From: an uncultured Eubacteriales bacterium
GTDB taxonomy: Bacteria; Bacillota; Clostridia; Oscillospirales; Acutalibacteraceae
Direction of reading: 5' to 3'
NCBI GenBank assembly: GCA_934444365.1
Contig: CAKSCM010000023.1
Coordinates: forward strand, 1 to 23,800
DNA length: 23,800 nt
Shown: positions 9,233 through 18,149 of the stretch, one piece after another
How positions within the stretch are numbered: the first letter of the stretch is position 1
Layout: each line of letters begins with the position of its first letter
Notes under the pieces: generated by a model
Seen by the model: only the letters and a program-made list of their open reading frames with translations
The model's database searches: none
What the model was told of the DNA's origin: nothing
Translations under genes and position numbers: made by a program

Positions 9233-9778
9233 ATGAAAAAGATTAAAAGATTAACGGCAATTATCCTGTGCGTTACGGCGGCGCTTATGTTTGCCGGATG
9301 CACCGAAAAGGGAGCGAAGGATTCCTCCGATGTACCTGCCGACACCTCGGTTTCGGCCAAAACGGACGAAAATTCGCCGACGGACGGCCAGCCCGTGATT
9401 TCGGCCGGAGAGGTAAAAGCGACCGAGGGCAAAAACGTCGTCGTACCCTTTACGGTAAGCCGCAACTGCAAAATAGCGGCCATGGATATAGTAATAACCT
9501 ATGACAGCGAATGTCTCGAATACGTGTCGGCAAGCGCCGGCTCGCTTTATTCCGACGGCATTGTCGCCGCAAACGGCAGCGACGGAAAGGTCAAGCTGTC
9601 GGTAATTACCCTTTATCCTCCCGAGGGTGAGGGCGAAATGTTTACCGTAACCTTCAAGGCCATAGGTAAATCGGGACAAAAAAGCGCTATAACGACCGAG
9701 GTTACGACCTGCTGCGAATCGGTGGTAACAAACCGTATAACCCCGACATTGAAGCCCGGCTCGGTCACTATAGAATAA
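9233..9778 (+). CDS. Cohesin-domain lipoprotein
   Basis: This 181-residue protein has a lipoprotein signal: MKKIKRL, a hydrophobic core and the lipobox LMFAGC (Cys about 23). A Ser/Thr/Asp-rich linker (24-55) leads to one cohesin-like beta-sandwich (about 56-180) with VPFTVSRNCKIAAMDIVITYD and the cohesin-type ending TPTLKPGSVTIE. Cohesins normally bind dockerins on secreted enzymes. Here the domain would be tethered to the outer membrane face by lipid. It ends directly after the domain with no other anchor. It is first in an operon with a second cohesin gene 123 bases downstream. No dockerin is seen in the window, so its partner is unknown. A non-catalytic adhesion role is also possible. Confidence 0.85.
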   Translation: MKKIKRLTAIILCVTAALMFAGCTEKGAKDSSDVPADTSVSAKTDENSPTDGQPVISAGEVKATEGKNVVVPFTVSRNCKIAAMDIVITYDSECLEYVSASAGSLYSDGIVAANGSDGKVKLSVITLYPPEGEGEMFTVTFKAIGKSGQKSAITTEVTTCCESVVTNRITPTLKPGSVTIE

Positions 9779-9823
9779 ATCGGTTCGCCTCAATTCGGTT
9801 TCCGACGAAAAAAACGAGCCGAT
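9779..9823 (+). other. Intercistronic hairpin between the cohesin genes
   Basis: ATCGGTTCG (9779-9787) pairs with CGAGCCGAT (9815-9823), nine pairs including one G-U, immediately after the stop of the first cohesin gene. No U-tract follows, so it may stabilise or process the transcript rather than end it. Confidence 0.35.
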
Positions 9824-9901
9824 CACAAGGCTGCCGCCTTAATTATTACCTTTCGGACCAAAGACATTTAAAATAAAATCCCGAAATTCAAGGAGAATAA
9901 A

Positions 9902-10768
9902 ATGAAAAAGAAAATTATCGCTGTTTTTTCGGCCGTCCTTATACTCGGTCTTTTGATGTTTACCGCCGTATCGGCCGCCGGTAAGGCCGAGCTTTCGGGA
10001 GGAAACGTAAACGGCTATGCCGGGGCGATGGTCGATTTTCCGCTTATACTAAACGCCGGTGAAAACGTCGCCGCAATCGACATCACCGTAGACTATGATT
10101 CATCATCCCTTTCCTATATATCGGATATAAGCGGAGAGTTCGAAAACTGCCTGATCCAGGCCCACAGCGCCGAAGCCGGCACCGTAAAGGCCGCCATGAT
10201 AAATGCCGACGGCGTAACGGGCGAAAAGGTGCTTATGAAATTGCGTTTTGAGGTTTTGCATGATGCTACCGGCTCGCTGAATATACGAATCGCTGTAACC
10301 GGTGCCGTAAACGCCAATCAGAAGGCTGTCAGCGTCTCGGTAAAGGACGGAAAAATTAACATCGCCGGCCGGGTCGGTGTCAACAGCACCGTTGTCGACA
10401 ACAACAACGAGGTAATCGGCTCGATAGACGATGAGGGAAACATGACCGACAAATCGGGAAATCCCCTGGGAACCGTTGCAAACGATGATACCAAGAGCGC
10501 TGCCGAAAGCTCATATGCCGCCGAACAGTCAGCCATAAAATCGGCCGTCGACGCCACCTCCGGAACCGAGGTCGCCTCCGCCGCCGATTCGTCAACCGCC
10601 GGCAGCGGCTTTAAATTCGAAAGCTGGATGCTTTACGTTCTGATCGGAATACTGTTCGTCGCGGCCGTTGTAATATGCGTAATTTCGGTCGTCAAGGGCA
10701 AAAAGCAAAAGGAACAAAAAGAAAAGGACGATTACAAAAACGTCTATGACGACTCGTCCGACCGCTGA
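9902..10768 (+). CDS. Membrane-anchored cohesin-domain protein
   Basis: This is a 288-residue surface protein. A signal peptide (1 to about 26, cleavage plausible after AVSA) is followed by a cohesin-like domain (about 28-155; VDFPLILNAGENVAAIDITVDYD). Next come a short repeat-like stretch (VIGSIDDEGNMTDKSGNPLG), an Ala/Ser-rich linker, a transmembrane helix (about 243-264; MLYVLIGILFVAAVVICVI) and a basic-acidic cytoplasmic tail of about 24 residues. The architecture thus presents a cohesin outside the cell on a single membrane span. AAGGAG lies just before the ATG. The cohesin resembles that of the preceding lipoprotein, suggesting a duplication given two different anchors. No dockerin partner is encoded nearby. 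Confidence 0.85.
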   Translation: MKKKIIAVFSAVLILGLLMFTAVSAAGKAELSGGNVNGYAGAMVDFPLILNAGENVAAIDITVDYDSSSLSYISDISGEFENCLIQAHSAEAGTVKAAMINADGVTGEKVLMKLRFEVLHDATGSLNIRIAVTGAVNANQKAVSVSVKDGKINIAGRVGVNSTVVDNNNEVIGSIDDEGNMTDKSGNPLGTVANDDTKSAAESSYAAEQSAIKSAVDATSGTEVASAADSSTAGSGFKFESWMLYVLIGILFVAAVVICVISVVKGKKQKEQKEKDDYKNVYDDSSDR

Positions 10769-10893
10769 TTTTTCTAAAAAAAGGAGATTGAAACGCCGCA
10801 TTTTGACCCGCTGTTTCGCACTCCGCCAAATAAAAAGATTTTTAATCGGCATCCGCCGTTTTTTCGGTGTTATTTAAGCCCTAAAAAACAAAG

Positions 10894-10922
10894 CCGTCGG
10901 CGTAAAAGCGAAAACGCCGGCG
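10894..10922 (+). other. Hairpin ahead of the third operon gene
   Basis: CCGTCGGCGT pairs with ACGCCGGCGG (one G-U) around a nine-base loop, 31 bases before the start codon of the glycosidase-like gene. It lacks a clean U-tract. It could be a partial terminator or an mRNA stabiliser that adjusts the expression of the third gene. Confidence 0.35.
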
Positions 10923-10953
10923 GATTCTTTGAATCCCGGAGGTAAAATTCGGA

Positions 10954-13089
10954 ATGTTTAAAAAATTTTTTTGCAGAGTTCTTTCGGCAGCGCTGTCAGC
11001 AGCCGTAATATTTGCGCTTGTCTCATGCGATAACGAAAACGGAAATACAGATTCGTCTGAAATCGACAGCCCGGTCTCATCCGCTCCCGAGACCCCGACC
11101 GTAACCGACGGATATCCCGAGCATCAAAATACCATAGCAGCCCCGAACACCGGCAGCAAAACGGTGAATTTCGTCGCCGCCGAGGGCGGCATGTACCGTC
11201 TCGAAAAGGACGAATGGAAATTCAGCTACATAAAGGGGGTTGTTATCTGCTCGTTCGAGCCGTCGTCCGGCCGCACGGGACAGAATATCACCTATGCCAC
11301 CTACATGGACTGGTTTAAAAAGATAAGCGATATGAACGCCAACACGATAAGGGTAAAATCGGTCATGAATCAGGCCTTTTATGAGGCTCTTTATAACTAC
11401 AACGCCGAAAACGCAAAGCAGCCGCTTTATCTTTTACACGACATACATATTAACAGTCCCGAAAAATACGATACGGCTTCAAGCCTTTGCGACGCCTTCA
11501 AAACAAAAACCGACGAGGTGCTCAGCGCCGTTCACGGCAACGCAAACGAAAAGCAGTCGTCAAACAATAAAACACGCTCGGGCGATGTTTCGTCGTATGT
11601 TGCCGGATTTATATTCTCGGCGGATTTCACCCCCGAAATTATTTCCCGTATAAACTCGTCAAAAGCCGACAAAAGCTACAGCGGCAGCTTTTTTGTAACC
11701 GGAGAGGGTGCTTCGATATTTGAAACGGCCCTTGCAAAATCGGGCGAATATCTCGCTTTAAGCGAACGGGACACCTACTCTCATCAAACCCCTGTTGCAT
11801 TTTTGAACAGACCCGAAACCGACACACTTATGGGCGCTGAGACAGGCTTTTCTTCCGAAAACATAAAACCCGGGGAGGAATTTGTTGCCGGAATTTTTGC
11901 TGCGGCGTCGGTCTTTGTACAGGACGACTCGTCCGCACACGGTAAGGCGGAATACGGCGAATATGTAAACCCCTCAACCGGGAAACCCGACCGTTACCGC
12001 GCCTACATATCGGCCCTTAAATCAAAATATTCGGTTCCGGTAATCGTCGCCGAGACCGGAGCGTCAACCTCGCGCGCAAAGGGCGCCGACGATGAGACCG
12101 AGCAGCGATTTGCCGGCCTTTCGGAAGACGAGCAGGGCAAGCTGCTTGCCGAAATGATTAAAAGCATAGCTAAGGAATCGTGCGCCGGCTCGGTCATAAT
12201 GTCATGGCAGGACGACTGGACGGCCGAAAGCTATGATTCCTTCGGATATATCAGCGCAGACGACGACATAACGCCTGATTCTTCCTCCTTTAACCAGTTT
12301 ACCGGAATTATGAGCTTTGACGCCGCGTCGGGCTATTCCGACGGAAATACCATTGAATGGATGGGGGCCTCTCCGATCATTTCCGACGAAACGCAGGAGG
12401 TCTACGCAAAATACGACGCAGCCTATCTTCATATTTACATCAATGTAAAACGGGATTTCGACTTTGAAAACGATACCCTGTTTGTTCCGATCTCGATATC
12501 CGGTCGCGGATCGAAGAGCGAAAACGAAAACTCACTTACCTTCTCGGACAACGCGGATTTTCTTCTTGTTATAAACGGCAAAGAAAACACGCGCATTAAA
12601 ACCGATATTTATAACGACGTTTATTACTGGAAACGGGCTGTCAGGGACAAAGCCGTCGAGTTCGACTCCTCGCTCGCCCAAAAGAACACCGGAAAATACA
12701 GCAACATATTTTACGCTGTAAACGGCGATACGGGAAAGAGCATAGAGGCAGGCCTTCTCCGCTTCGGAATAAACAACCCCAACCTTTCGGATTACGACAG
12801 CACGGCGGATTTTTACTGCACCGGCAAAAAGATCGAAGTAAGGATCCCCTGGGCTCTTTTGAACGTCGTAAATCCGGCCGAAAGCATGGCGCTCGGCGAT
12901 TTCTTCAAAAACAGCCGCATTACCTTTACCGGCTTTGACGAAGTAAAAATCGGCGTCGGACGCACGGGCGAGACCATAAACATGCAGCCGATAGGCTTTG
13001 ACGGACTCGATACGGTATTTTACAGAGCAAGGCTTAAAACATCTTACAACGATGTGTCGCTTGCATTTTCGTCACTATTTAAAAAATAA
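10954..13089 (+). CDS. TIM-barrel glycosidase-like lipoprotein
   Basis: This 711-residue protein has a lipobox LVSC (Cys25), so it is exported and lipid-anchored. After a Ser/Pro/Thr linker, residues about 90-440 look like a clan-A type TIM barrel: MDWFKKISDMNANTIRVKS, then PLYLLHDIHIN, AGFIFSADFTPEII, PVIVAETGAS (about 361-370, candidate catalytic Glu) and GSVIMSWQDDW. Residues about 460-711 form beta-rich carbohydrate-binding-like domains (YAKYDAAYLHIYINVKRDF). From memory it matches a Firmicutes family often mislabelled as family 2 glycosyltransferase or associated glycosidase. Homologues as I recall them carry a Glu in the GxEW-type strand where this one reads SADFTP, so activity may be altered or lost. 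Substrate unknown. Ribosome binding site GGAGG. Last gene of the cohesin operon. Confidence 0.65.
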   Translation: MFKKFFCRVLSAALSAAVIFALVSCDNENGNTDSSEIDSPVSSAPETPTVTDGYPEHQNTIAAPNTGSKTVNFVAAEGGMYRLEKDEWKFSYIKGVVICSFEPSSGRTGQNITYATYMDWFKKISDMNANTIRVKSVMNQAFYEALYNYNAENAKQPLYLLHDIHINSPEKYDTASSLCDAFKTKTDEVLSAVHGNANEKQSSNNKTRSGDVSSYVAGFIFSADFTPEIISRINSSKADKSYSGSFFVTGEGASIFETALAKSGEYLALSERDTYSHQTPVAFLNRPETDTLMGAETGFSSENIKPGEEFVAGIFAAASVFVQDDSSAHGKAEYGEYVNPSTGKPDRYRAYISALKSKYSVPVIVAETGASTSRAKGADDETEQRFAGLSEDEQGKLLAEMIKSIAKESCAGSVIMSWQDDWTAESYDSFGYISADDDITPDSSSFNQFTGIMSFDAASGYSDGNTIEWMGASPIISDETQEVYAKYDAAYLHIYINVKRDFDFENDTLFVPISISGRGSKSENENSLTFSDNADFLLVINGKENTRIKTDIYNDVYYWKRAVRDKAVEFDSSLAQKNTGKYSNIFYAVNGDTGKSIEAGLLRFGINNPNLSDYDSTADFYCTGKKIEVRIPWALLNVVNPAESMALGDFFKNSRITFTGFDEVKIGVGRTGETINMQPIGFDGLDTVFYRARLKTSYNDVSLAFSSLFKK

Positions 13090-13140
13090 ACCAAAAACAA
13101 GAAAAAAACAGTTGCATTTTTCACATCAGCGGTTATACTA

Positions 13141-13182
13141 CAAGGTGTCGGGATACCGAAATTCCGGCACCTTGATTTTTTT
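13141..13182 (+). terminator. Terminator of the cohesin operon
   Basis: CAAGGTGTCGG pairs with CCGGCACCTTG over 11 bases (one G-U) and is followed by ATTTTTTT, a textbook intrinsic terminator 52 bases after the stop codon. A second perfect stem, AAAACGGA/TCCGTTTT (13197-13218), follows and may be a backup. Confidence 0.92.
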
Positions 13183-13335
13183 GGCCGTCCGTACCTAAAA
13201 CGGACAAAAATCCGTTTTCCCTTTAAGGCCGGACAAAAACCTCAAAACGGCGCGAAACACTCGCGTTAAATACAGGGTGCTCGCGGCCGCACAGGCGCAA
13301 AACACCCGAATTTATTTTAAGGAGTGATAACTTCC

Positions 13336-16125
13336 GTGAACATTTATGAAAAAATCGAGCGCATAAGCGCTGCCCCGTCATGCTGCGGCAGGCTCAAAAG
13401 CGAAATGCGTTTTGCGTCGCGCATATCAAAAGAGCTTGACGGCAAATTTGACCATGTTGTAAACGAGGCTGCCGATTTTATTATATCGGCCCTTGAAAAA
13501 AGCAATTATATAACCGAGGAGCTGACCCAAAGCGCCGAGGAAAAGCTCGCCCCGATAGCGGATGAAGCAAAATCCTACACCCTTCATTGCGTTTCCCATG
13601 CACACATTGACATGAACTGGATGTGGGGCTTTCAGGAAACCTCGAACGTCACCCTCGATACCTTCAGGACGGTTTTACGTCTCATGAACGAGTATCCTGA
13701 CTTTACATATTCTCAGTCTCAGGCCTCGACATATGCTATGTGCGAGGAGCTTGATCCCGAGCTTTTTGAGGAGCTTAAAAAGCGCGTAGCCGAGGGCCGC
13801 TGGGAGGTTACCGCCTCGACCTGGACCGAGGCCGACAAAAATATTCCCTCGGGAGAGAGCCTTTCACGTCACCATTTGTACACCAAGGAATACATGAAGG
13901 AGCGTTTCGGACTTGACAGCGACAGCCTCCGTCTTGACTTTGAGCCCGATACCTTCGGTCACAGCGCCTTTATTCCCGAAATTTTAAACGAGGGCGGCGT
14001 AAAATATTACTATCACTGCCGCGGCGACGAAATAGCCTATGCCTATCGCTACAAGGCTCCTTCGGGCGCCGAGGTGCTTTGCTATCAGGATCCGTTTTTC
14101 TATAACGGCATTATCGACGAAAACGTTTTCGAATTCCTGCCGGTCATGAGGGAAAAATGCGGCATTAAAACCGGACTTTATGTATACGGCGTCGGAGATC
14201 ACGGCGGCGGCCCCTCAAGACGGGATATAGAACGAATCCTGAAAATGCGCGAGTGGCCCATTGCCCCGAAAATTGTTTTCAGCACATATCACAAATTCTT
14301 CGCCGAGCTTGAGCAGTACAAGGATTCGCTTGAGGTTGTTGACCGTGAGCGCAATTTTATATTCACCGGCTGTTACTCCTCGCAATCAAGCATAAAGGGC
14401 GGCAACCGCATATGCGAGGACCGTCTTTTCGAGGCCGAGGCCATGACCGCTCTTTCGTGCGCCTATTCAAACGGCAGGCCGTACGGCGAAAACTACCGCA
14501 AGGCATGGGAAAAGGTATTGTTTAACCAGTTCCACGACATACTGCCCGGCTCATGCGTAAGGGATTCGCGCGAGCACGCAATGGGCAATTACCAGAATGC
14601 CTTAAGCTATATAAACGCCGGCCTTACAAAGGGCATGCTCTCCCTCGCCCAGGCAATAGATTCCTCTGATATTGTCGGAGACGACGACTGCTTTACCATC
14701 TCTCAGGGCGGCGGCGTAGGCTTTGAAAGCGAAATCGCAAACCGCGTTTTGCACACGGCAGCCGAATACGGCAGCGGCAAAACAAGGATTCTGCACATTT
14801 TCAACCCTACCAATTATATCCGCGAGGAAGTAGCGACCGTTACCGTATGGGACTACACCGGCGACATCTCCCGCATATGTGTAACCGACATAAACGGCAA
14901 CGACATACCCTTTGTAACGGGAGGACGGTCCGATTACTGGGGACACAGCTTTATTAAAATAGATCTTTTTGTAAAGGTTCCTCAGTTCGGCTTTACCACG
15001 GTTGTAATAAAGGAAAAACAGCGCGACAGTCTGCCCTTTATAAAGCAGGAGATCCCGTCGCTTAACGCCAGGCGCGAGTATTTTTACCGTAACACCCTCG
15101 AAAACGAAAAAATAAAGGCATGCTTCGACGACGACATGTGCCTCGTGTCCCTTATTGATAAATCGACCGGACATGAGCTCATTCGCGAAAAGGCCGGCTA
15201 TTTTGAGTACTACGTAGAAAGCGGCCGCATTCACATGCCCAATGCATGGAGCGAGGGCCCGGCCGTCGAAAAAATAAACATGAACGAGCAGGGCAAAATC
15301 TTTGTCGCCGACCGTACAGACAAAAACGATTTACGTCAAACCATTGAATATAATCTTGAATTTAAAAACACAAAGCTAACGGTAGTGGCGGCGCTTTACA
15401 AAAATTCCGATGTATTAAGCTACGATGTAACCACCGACTGGCACGAGGACGGACACCAGGGCGATACCATACCCACCATGCGCTTTAAGGTCCCCCTTGC
15501 TTACAGGTGTGATGAATACCTTTATGATATTCCGATGGGAACCATCACGCGCGGCGAATTTTTGCATGACGTTCCCGGTCACAGTTTTGCCTATGCCGTA
15601 GGCGAGGATAAATCATGCGGTGTCGCCCTTATAAACGACCGTCAGGTGGCCTTCAGAGGAATGGATGACACCCTTTCCACCACCATTCTCAGAGCAACGA
15701 GCTCACCCGACACCTATCCCGAATACGGAATGCATAAAAACCGCGTCGGTATAGCCGTTGTCCCCTGTGATACCGGCACCATATTCAAAGCCGCTTGTGA
15801 CTTTGTCCATCCCCTCCCCTTCGCCTCGGTACGTCCCCACAAGGGAACCCTGCCGGCCGAAGGAAGCCTTATGTCTGCTACGGGCGACGTTGTGATATCG
15901 GCAGTGAAAACGCCCGAAAGCGGCAAAGCCGACGAATTTATAGTCCGTTTCTACAGCATTTCGGGCGACGAGCAGGACGTAAAGCTCAGCTTTGCACGCG
16001 ATGTAAAATCGGCATACCGAACCGATACTCTCGAGCGTAACATAGGCGAGCTTGCCGTCTCCGCCAAGACCGTTACGGTAAACGCCGCACCCTATAAGAC
16101 AATTACCGTGCGTGTTGTTTTTTAG
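13336..16125 (+). CDS. GH38 alpha-mannosidase
   Basis: This 929-residue enzyme hydrolyses alpha-mannosidic bonds with retention. The N-terminal catalytic domain has the zinc motif HAHIDMNWMWG (about 88-98) and the nucleophile motif FEPDTFGHS (Asp about 205). It also has HGGGPSRRDIERIL and NQFHDILPGS (about 400), which are hallmarks of bacterial GH38. The C-terminal half is the family's beta-sandwich region (RVLHIFNPTN-like, IPTMRFKVPL). No signal peptide is present, so it is probably cytoplasmic and acts on imported oligosaccharides. I chose the GTG at 13336 because AAGGAG is 11 bases upstream; the frame opens 12 bases earlier inside that site. It is followed by its own hairpin and then a DUF4432 gene, consistent with a glycan-use locus. 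A specific linkage preference cannot be assigned. Confidence 0.95.
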   Translation: MNIYEKIERISAAPSCCGRLKSEMRFASRISKELDGKFDHVVNEAADFIISALEKSNYITEELTQSAEEKLAPIADEAKSYTLHCVSHAHIDMNWMWGFQETSNVTLDTFRTVLRLMNEYPDFTYSQSQASTYAMCEELDPELFEELKKRVAEGRWEVTASTWTEADKNIPSGESLSRHHLYTKEYMKERFGLDSDSLRLDFEPDTFGHSAFIPEILNEGGVKYYYHCRGDEIAYAYRYKAPSGAEVLCYQDPFFYNGIIDENVFEFLPVMREKCGIKTGLYVYGVGDHGGGPSRRDIERILKMREWPIAPKIVFSTYHKFFAELEQYKDSLEVVDRERNFIFTGCYSSQSSIKGGNRICEDRLFEAEAMTALSCAYSNGRPYGENYRKAWEKVLFNQFHDILPGSCVRDSREHAMGNYQNALSYINAGLTKGMLSLAQAIDSSDIVGDDDCFTISQGGGVGFESEIANRVLHTAAEYGSGKTRILHIFNPTNYIREEVATVTVWDYTGDISRICVTDINGNDIPFVTGGRSDYWGHSFIKIDLFVKVPQFGFTTVVIKEKQRDSLPFIKQEIPSLNARREYFYRNTLENEKIKACFDDDMCLVSLIDKSTGHELIREKAGYFEYYVESGRIHMPNAWSEGPAVEKINMNEQGKIFVADRTDKNDLRQTIEYNLEFKNTKLTVVAALYKNSDVLSYDVTTDWHEDGHQGDTIPTMRFKVPLAYRCDEYLYDIPMGTITRGEFLHDVPGHSFAYAVGEDKSCGVALINDRQVAFRGMDDTLSTTILRATSSPDTYPEYGMHKNRVGIAVVPCDTGTIFKAACDFVHPLPFASVRPHKGTLPAEGSLMSATGDVVISAVKTPESGKADEFIVRFYSISGDEQDVKLSFARDVKSAYRTDTLERNIGELAVSAKTVTVNAAPYKTITVRVVF

Positions 16126-16140
16126 CGGGAGTATTGAATC

Positions 16141-16190
16141 AAGGGCAAAACCGCTCGGCCAAAGCAATGTTTCCGATGTTTTGCCCTTTT
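16141..16190 (+). terminator. Terminator after the alpha-mannosidase gene
   Basis: AAGGGCAAAAC (16141-16151) pairs perfectly with GTTTTGCCCTT (16178-16188), followed by a short T-run. The loop is 26 bases. It starts 16 bases after the mannosidase stop codon and probably limits read-through into the DUF4432 gene. Confidence 0.7.
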
Positions 16191-16313
16191 GGCATTAAGA
16201 AAAAACGTTCTTACGGAAAACCTGACAAGTTCATTCTAAAAACGGTTTATTTCTCAGGACAAAACCGATTTTACACTTTTTTCAGAATCGCGGCACAAAT
16301 TCAGGCCCGGTCG

Positions 16314-16338
16314 TAAGCTTTTTTCCCGTAAAAGCTTA
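16314..16338. promoter_or_regulatory. Palindrome upstream of the DUF4432 gene
   Basis: TAAGCTTTT and AAAAGCTTA form a perfect nine-base inverted repeat around a seven-base centre, ending 51 bases before the start codon. It could be an operator for a dimeric regulator or a leader hairpin. No convincing -35/-10 pair was identified around it. Confidence 0.4.
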
Positions 16339-16389
16339 ACGTCGCCCGGTGCAACAAAATAATAAGACCAATAAAAGGCAGGAATAAAA

Positions 16390-17430
16390 ATGGATAAAAC
16401 TATGCTTGAAAAGGTCGGAGACGAGCAACAGCTCTACTCCGCGCGTCAGTATCGCCTTTGCGGCGGAAAGGCCGACGGAATGAGAATGATCGAGCTTAAA
16501 AGCTTTGCCGGACTCCGCGCCGAAATTGCGGCTGACCGCTGTATGGATCTTTACCGTCTTGAGTACAAGGGGGTAAATCTCGGATATATGACGGCGGCCG
16601 GAATGGTTTCGTCGAAGTATTATCAAAGCGAGGACTTTTTAAGATCCTTTACGGCCGGATTTTTTACCACCTGCGGACTTAAAAATGTCGGAGCCGGGTG
16701 CGTTGACCTCGGCGAAGAAGCCGTTGTGCACGGCCGCATAGGAAACACCCCGGCCGACCGCGTGAATGTCGATGTAGTCGAAGAGGATGGCAAAACGATC
16801 CTTACGGCAAGCGGCGTTATGCGCGAGGCGATAATCTTCGGCGAAAAACTTGAGCTGAAAAGAAAAATAACCATGGACGCCCGGAGCGCCTATATCAGAA
16901 TCAGCGATACCGTAACGAATTTCGGCGGAGAGACCCAACCGCTCGAGCTGCTTTATCATATGAATATGGGTTATCCGTTGCTTGACGCCTTTTCCGAGAT
17001 AACCATTCCGGCCGAAAAAACCTCCGCAAGGGATGCCCGAGCCCAAGAGGGAATTGAAGATTGGATGTACTTTTGCGAGCCGGTATCTGGCTTTGCGGAG
17101 CAATGCTACGATCACGTGCTTTACAAAAAAGACGGTAAATCCGCCGTTATGATTTTCAATCCCAAGCTTAATATCGGCGTTGTAATTGAGCTTTTGAGCG
17201 ACACCCTCGACCACTTTACCGAGTGGAAAATGCCCGGCGTTAAGGACTATGTTTTAGGACTTGAACCCGGTAACGCAAACGTCCTCGGCCGCGCGGCCAT
17301 GCGCGAAAGCGGCGAGCTGAAATTTATAGAGCCGGGCGAAAAGGTACATTTCGAGCTTGGAATAAGAATAATCGACGGCAGCTACGAATATGAAACGGCC
17401 AAACGCCGCATTTTCGAGCTTGCTCGCTGA
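16390..17430 (+). CDS. DUF4432 aldose 1-epimerase-like protein
   Basis: This 346-residue cytoplasmic protein has the galactose-mutarotase beta-sandwich pattern of DUF4432: an N-terminal GMRMIELKSFAGLRAEIAAD, then LGYMTAAGMVSS, FTTCGLKNVG, the His-containing strand LLYHMNMGYPLLD (about 188-200) and LGLEPGNANVLGR (about 292-304) with a likely active-site Glu. Family members are often encoded with sugar-degradation enzymes. Here the neighbour is a GH38 mannosidase, so a role in equilibrating a released aldose or derivative is a reasonable inference. The exact reaction is not established. GGCAGGAA precedes the ATG. It ends at a bidirectional hairpin opposite the DUF6883/DUF4926 cassette. Confidence 0.88.
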   Translation: MDKTMLEKVGDEQQLYSARQYRLCGGKADGMRMIELKSFAGLRAEIAADRCMDLYRLEYKGVNLGYMTAAGMVSSKYYQSEDFLRSFTAGFFTTCGLKNVGAGCVDLGEEAVVHGRIGNTPADRVNVDVVEEDGKTILTASGVMREAIIFGEKLELKRKITMDARSAYIRISDTVTNFGGETQPLELLYHMNMGYPLLDAFSEITIPAEKTSARDARAQEGIEDWMYFCEPVSGFAEQCYDHVLYKKDGKSAVMIFNPKLNIGVVIELLSDTLDHFTEWKMPGVKDYVLGLEPGNANVLGRAAMRESGELKFIEPGEKVHFELGIRIIDGSYEYETAKRRIFELAR

Positions 17431-17453
17431 CCGCAAACAAATAAACACCCAAA

Positions 17454-17522
17454 ACAAAAATCCCATCAACGCAAAAACCGACCGCTTAAAAAACGGAACT
17501 TTGCGCCGATGGGATTTTTTTA
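17454..17522. terminator. Bidirectional terminator, DUF4432 gene versus DUF4926-like cassette
   Basis: AAAAATCCCATC-AA-CGCAAA pairs with TTTGCG-CC-GATGGGATTTTTT, an 18-base stem with a two-base internal mismatch and flanking A- and T-runs, so it can serve both converging genes. It starts 24 bases after the DUF4432 stop codon. Confidence 0.85.
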
Positions 17523-17600
17523 ATTTGTTTTACGTCGTCCTAAAAGGCGTAAAACTTGCAGCTGCAGGTACAAATCATTTAAAACCGCATTTTTGCACGG

Positions 17601-18149
17601 TCAGGATTTTTTATCGCCCTCCATATGCTGTCTTTTCCATTCGAAGTGCTCCTTTAGCACATTATTGACAATAGCATACATAACCTGAATGTACATCAAA
17701 TCCTCTTCTTTAACCGGTATTGTCGCTATATCGTCATCTCCGCTTTGAGGAAAACGGACAGTAAGGTAGCCTTTTTCTTTCGCCTGCTCTGGGAGGATCA
17801 GTCCCTGCATCCCCTTGTGAACGCCGTGTTCTACATATTCGGGGACTTCGGCGGTTACCTCTACACAGTTATCTCCCTCGACCTTACCGCCGTCGCAAAA
17901 TCCGGTTTCAAACTCGGCCTTTATCTGCTCGTTAACAATGGCGTGCATTACGGGGACCTGAATTAAATCCTTTTCCTTGATCGAAAGGGTTTCGATATCG
18001 GCCTTTTCGCCGCATTGAGGAAAATTCACAAGCCAGCTGGAAGAAATATTTCTTTCATCACAGATCCAGCCGTACATCCCCTTATGTACCCCGTCCCTTG
18101 CATATTCGTTCTTTTCGGCTATAACCTTTACGCAATCCATCATTTTCAT
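17601..18149 (-). CDS. Tandem DUF4926-like protein, copy 3 (putative immunity)
   Basis: This 182-residue acidic protein has no signal peptide and is built of two homologous domains. Domain 1 (about 1-76) runs from MMDCVKVIAEKNEYARDGVH through KGMYGWICDE to IKEKDLIQVPVM; domain 2 (about 92-170) mirrors it as NCVEVTAEVPEYVEHGVH, KGMQGLILPE and VKEEDLMYIQVM. The plan (CVxVxxE, GVHKGMxGxI, VxFPQxGxxD, IxExDL) fits the small DUF4926 family. I start at ATG 18149, which overlaps the previous stop as ATGA and has GGAGG 10 bases upstream; the frame opens earlier without homology. It is nearly identical to copy 1. Its position after a DUF6883-type gene suggests immunity or antitoxin function, which is inference. 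Confidence 0.75.
   Translation of the reverse strand: MKMMDCVKVIAEKNEYARDGVHKGMYGWICDERNISSSWLVNFPQCGEKADIETLSIKEKDLIQVPVMHAIVNEQIKAEFETGFCDGGKVEGDNCVEVTAEVPEYVEHGVHKGMQGLILPEQAKEKGYLTVRFPQSGDDDIATIPVKEEDLMYIQVMYAIVNNVLKEHFEWKRQHMEGDKKS
17661..18149 (-). repeat. Direct repeat, distal copy (about 490 bases)
   Basis: This segment covers most of DUF4926-like copy 3 and is nearly identical to 18743-19231 at an offset of 1,082 bases. The translated regions differ by only four residues before the tails diverge. Copy 2 between them is clearly more diverged, especially in its first domain. Confidence 0.85.

Noticed and set aside
13205..16290. Shared GGACAAAA(A)CC strings upstream of the mannosidase and DUF4432 genes as a common operator
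   Set aside because: Short, differently spaced and embedded in separate hairpin or A-rich contexts; chance similarity is likely.
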